Assembly: GCA_016842045.1 (NCBI GenBank)
Contig: JAEVEY010000079.1
Location: 1-36,092 of the forward strand
Length of the DNA: 36,092 nucleotides
DNA from: Candidatus Thermoflexus sinensis
GTDB lineage: Bacteria > Chloroflexota > Anaerolineae > Thermoflexales > Thermoflexaceae
Direction: 5' to 3'
The position numbers and the translations under genes are program-made. The notes under the pieces are model-generated. The model had not been told where the DNA came from and searched no databases. It saw only the letters and a list, made by a program, of their open reading frames with translations. This document shows, one piece after another, positions 34,758-36,092 of this stretch (positions are counted from its first letter, which is position 1; each line of letters opens with the position of its first letter).

Positions 34758-35399
34758 TCAATAAGGCCGCTTGGCCTGTCGAATCATCACCAGTCCGCCT
34801 CGGGGACCCGGGACGGCGCCTTTCAGGGCGATCAGATGGCGCTCCGGATCCACCCAGACGACCTGGAGGTTCCGGACTGTCACCCGCTCGTTCCCATAGT
34901 GGCCCGCCATGCGCTTCCCCTTCACCACGCGCCCTGGATCTGTGTTCGTGCCGATCGACCCGGGCGCCCGGTGGCGATCCGACTGACCGTGGGTTTTCGC
35001 CTGCCGGGCGAAACCATGGCGCTTGATCCCTCCCGCAAAGCCGCGCCCCTTGGACCAGCCGGTCACATCCACCCGTTCCCCGGGCGAGAAGATCGAGACG
35101 GTCAGCACTTGGCCTTCATGGTAGGAAGCCAGAGCCTCCGGGCCAGGGAGGCGGAGCTCCCGCAGCACCCGAAGCGGAGGGAGATTCCGCTTGAGCAGAT
35201 GTCCTAACTCGCCCTGGGTCAGCCGTCGGGGCTTTGTTTCCTCAAAGCCCAGCTGGATCGCCGCATAGCCGTCCCGCTCGGGCGTTCGCAGCTGCGTCAC
35301 ATAACAGGGCCCGGCCCGAAGAACCGTCACCGGGACCACCTCGCCCTGCTCGTTGAACATCTGAGTCATTCCAATTTTGCGAGCCAGCAAGCCTTTCAT
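34758..35399 (-). CDS. rplC: 50S ribosomal protein L3
   Basis: L3 (213 aa) is an early-assembly protein reaching the peptidyl transferase centre. It begins MKGLLARKIGMTQMF and carries GFAGGIKRHGFARQAKTHGQSDRHRAPGSIG in the extension. The ATG at 35399 was chosen from this N-terminus. Confidence 0.97.
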   Translation of the reverse strand: MKGLLARKIGMTQMFNEQGEVVPVTVLRAGPCYVTQLRTPERDGYAAIQLGFEETKPRRLTQGELGHLLKRNLPPLRVLRELRLPGPEALASYHEGQVLTVSIFSPGERVDVTGWSKGRGFAGGIKRHGFARQAKTHGQSDRHRAPGSIGTNTDPGRVVKGKRMAGHYGNERVTVRNLQVVWVDPERHLIALKGAVPGPRGGLVMIRQAKRPY

Positions 35400-35465
35400 G
35401 ACGGCAAACCTCCGCTGGGGACTGGTCACCTGTTCCGGCCCATCATCCCCTGAAATCCGCGCAAA

Positions 35466-35774
35466 TTAGATCTTGATTTCAATATCCACGCCCGCCGGCA
35501 GGTTCAGGCGCATCAGCTGATCGATGGTCTTGGGATCCGGATCCAGGACATCGATCAGCCGCTTGTGGGTGCGGATCTCAAAGTGTTCCTGGGAGTCCTT
35601 ATCGATAAACGGCGAGCGGATCACGGTGAACCGCTCCCGCTTCGTGGGGAGCGGGATGGGGCCGATGACCCGCGCGCCGGTGCGCTCCGCCACTTCCACG
35701 ATCCGGCGAGCGGATTCGTCCAGGATCCGATGATCGTATGCTTTCAGACGGATACGCAATCGCTGCTTGGCCAT
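35466..35774 (-). CDS. rpsJ: 30S ribosomal protein S10
   Basis: S10 (102 aa) also serves as NusE in antitermination. It begins [24 protein letters not shown] and ends in a [15 protein letters not shown] strand. It is the first complete gene of the cluster; the 226-bp spacer after tuf includes a G/C-rich stem (about 35944-35968) and an IS6-like motif. Confidence 0.97.
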   Translation of the reverse strand: MAKQRLRIRLKAYDHRILDESARRIVEVAERTGARVIGPIPLPTKRERFTVIRSPFIDKDSQEHFEIRTHKRLIDVLDPDPKTIDQLMRLNLPAGVDIEIKI

Positions 35775-35909
35775 AGGCCTCACCACTGTTTCTGAGATTG
35801 TGAGCGAAAACCCGCCCTGCTGCGATCCTGGCCGTGCCTGCTTGGGCTCAGCGTTTGCCCCTCCCCACGCCGCCTCGCAGCACGGAGAGGAGAGCCGACC
35901 AGGCCCCAG

Positions 35910-35923
35910 TTTGCAACAGAGCA
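35910..35923. repeat. IS6-like terminal motif, copy C
   Basis: TTTGCAACAGAGCA occurs here after CCCCACGCCGCC... and GGCCCCAG, the same order as at 4190-4253 and 21296-21356. It lies between tuf and rpsJ. Confidence 0.6.
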
Positions 35924-36000
35924 ACGAAAACCTGAAATTTGGACGGGAGAGAGGGACCCTCCCTCCCGGGTCATGTAGGCGGCTTATGGGGTCTGTGGGG

Positions 36001-36092
36001 CTAATCCAGGATGCGGGTGACCACGCCGGCCCCCACCGTCAGACCCCCTTCCCGGATGGCAAACCGCAGCCCCTCCTCAATCGCCACCGGCG
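36001..36092 (-). CDS. tuf: Elongation factor Tu, C-terminal end (partial)
   Basis: The last 30 codons ([16 protein letters not shown]..., ending TRILD and TAG) match the final beta-barrel of EF-Tu. The rest lies beyond the right edge. tuf directly before rpsJ is the standard str-S10 junction. Confidence 0.95.
   Translation of the reverse strand, partial: PVAIEEGLRFAIREGGLTVGAGVVTRILD

Overview
The window is GC-rich bacterial DNA dominated by one long leftward (minus-strand) ribosomal-protein cluster. Reading in the direction of transcription from the right edge: the 3' end of tuf, then rpsJ-rplC-rplD-rplW-rplB-rpsS-rplV-rpsC-rplP-rpmC-rpsQ (S10 part), rplN-[MNT nucleotidyltransferase + HEPN remnant]-rplX-rplE-rpsN-rpsH-rplF-rplR-rpsE-rpmD-rplO-secY-adk-map (spc part), rpmJ-rpsM-rpsK-rpsD-rpoA-rplQ (alpha part), then truA-rplM-rpsI. 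Gene order is the bacterial standard, except that infA is missing between map and rpmJ and a foreign two-gene module sits between rplN and rplX. Several proteins keep their zinc sites (S14, S4, L36, L24, adenylate kinase lid). Together with ferredoxin-linked 2-oxoacid oxidoreductase genes and many very stable intergenic hairpins, this suggests a GC-rich, probably thermophilic and anaerobic or microaerobic bacterium. Chloroflexota (Anaerolineae/Thermoflexia-like) is my best guess, from general gene character and not from a search.

Left of the ribosomal cluster is an accessory/metabolic region. From right to left: a stand-alone nitrilase-family amidase (plus strand), a solute-binding lipoprotein, an inositol-monophosphatase-family phosphatase, a cold-shock protein with an elaborate leader and terminator, a MoeA protein fused to a molybdate-binding-type domain, an aldo/keto reductase, a MEMO1-family protein, a GT-C glycosyltransferase, and a four-gene ferredoxin-dependent 2-oxoacid oxidoreductase operon (delta-alpha-beta-gamma, VorB type).

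The non-coding DNA is unusually structured. Two inverted clusters of a roughly 100-bp tandem repeat, each unit made of two palindromes, lie at about 0.15-0.48 kb and 10.2-10.6 kb. A MITE-like family with ends related to GGACTTACGCAGTT occurs three times; one copy carries an additional long hairpin that is also found, identical over 47 bp, at the left edge. A third family carries a motif resembling the terminal repeat of IS6-type insertion sequences, also three times. Many spacers inside the ribosomal operon are 120-320 bp long and hold perfect GC-rich stems of 10-19 bp; in some the loop in the sense RNA is a C(UUCG)G tetraloop.

The best leads are the toxin-antitoxin-like MNT/HEPN remnant embedded in the ribosomal operon, the cold-shock leader (promoter with palindromic -35 region, then terminator and competing hairpin, then gene), and the nested mobile hairpin families.
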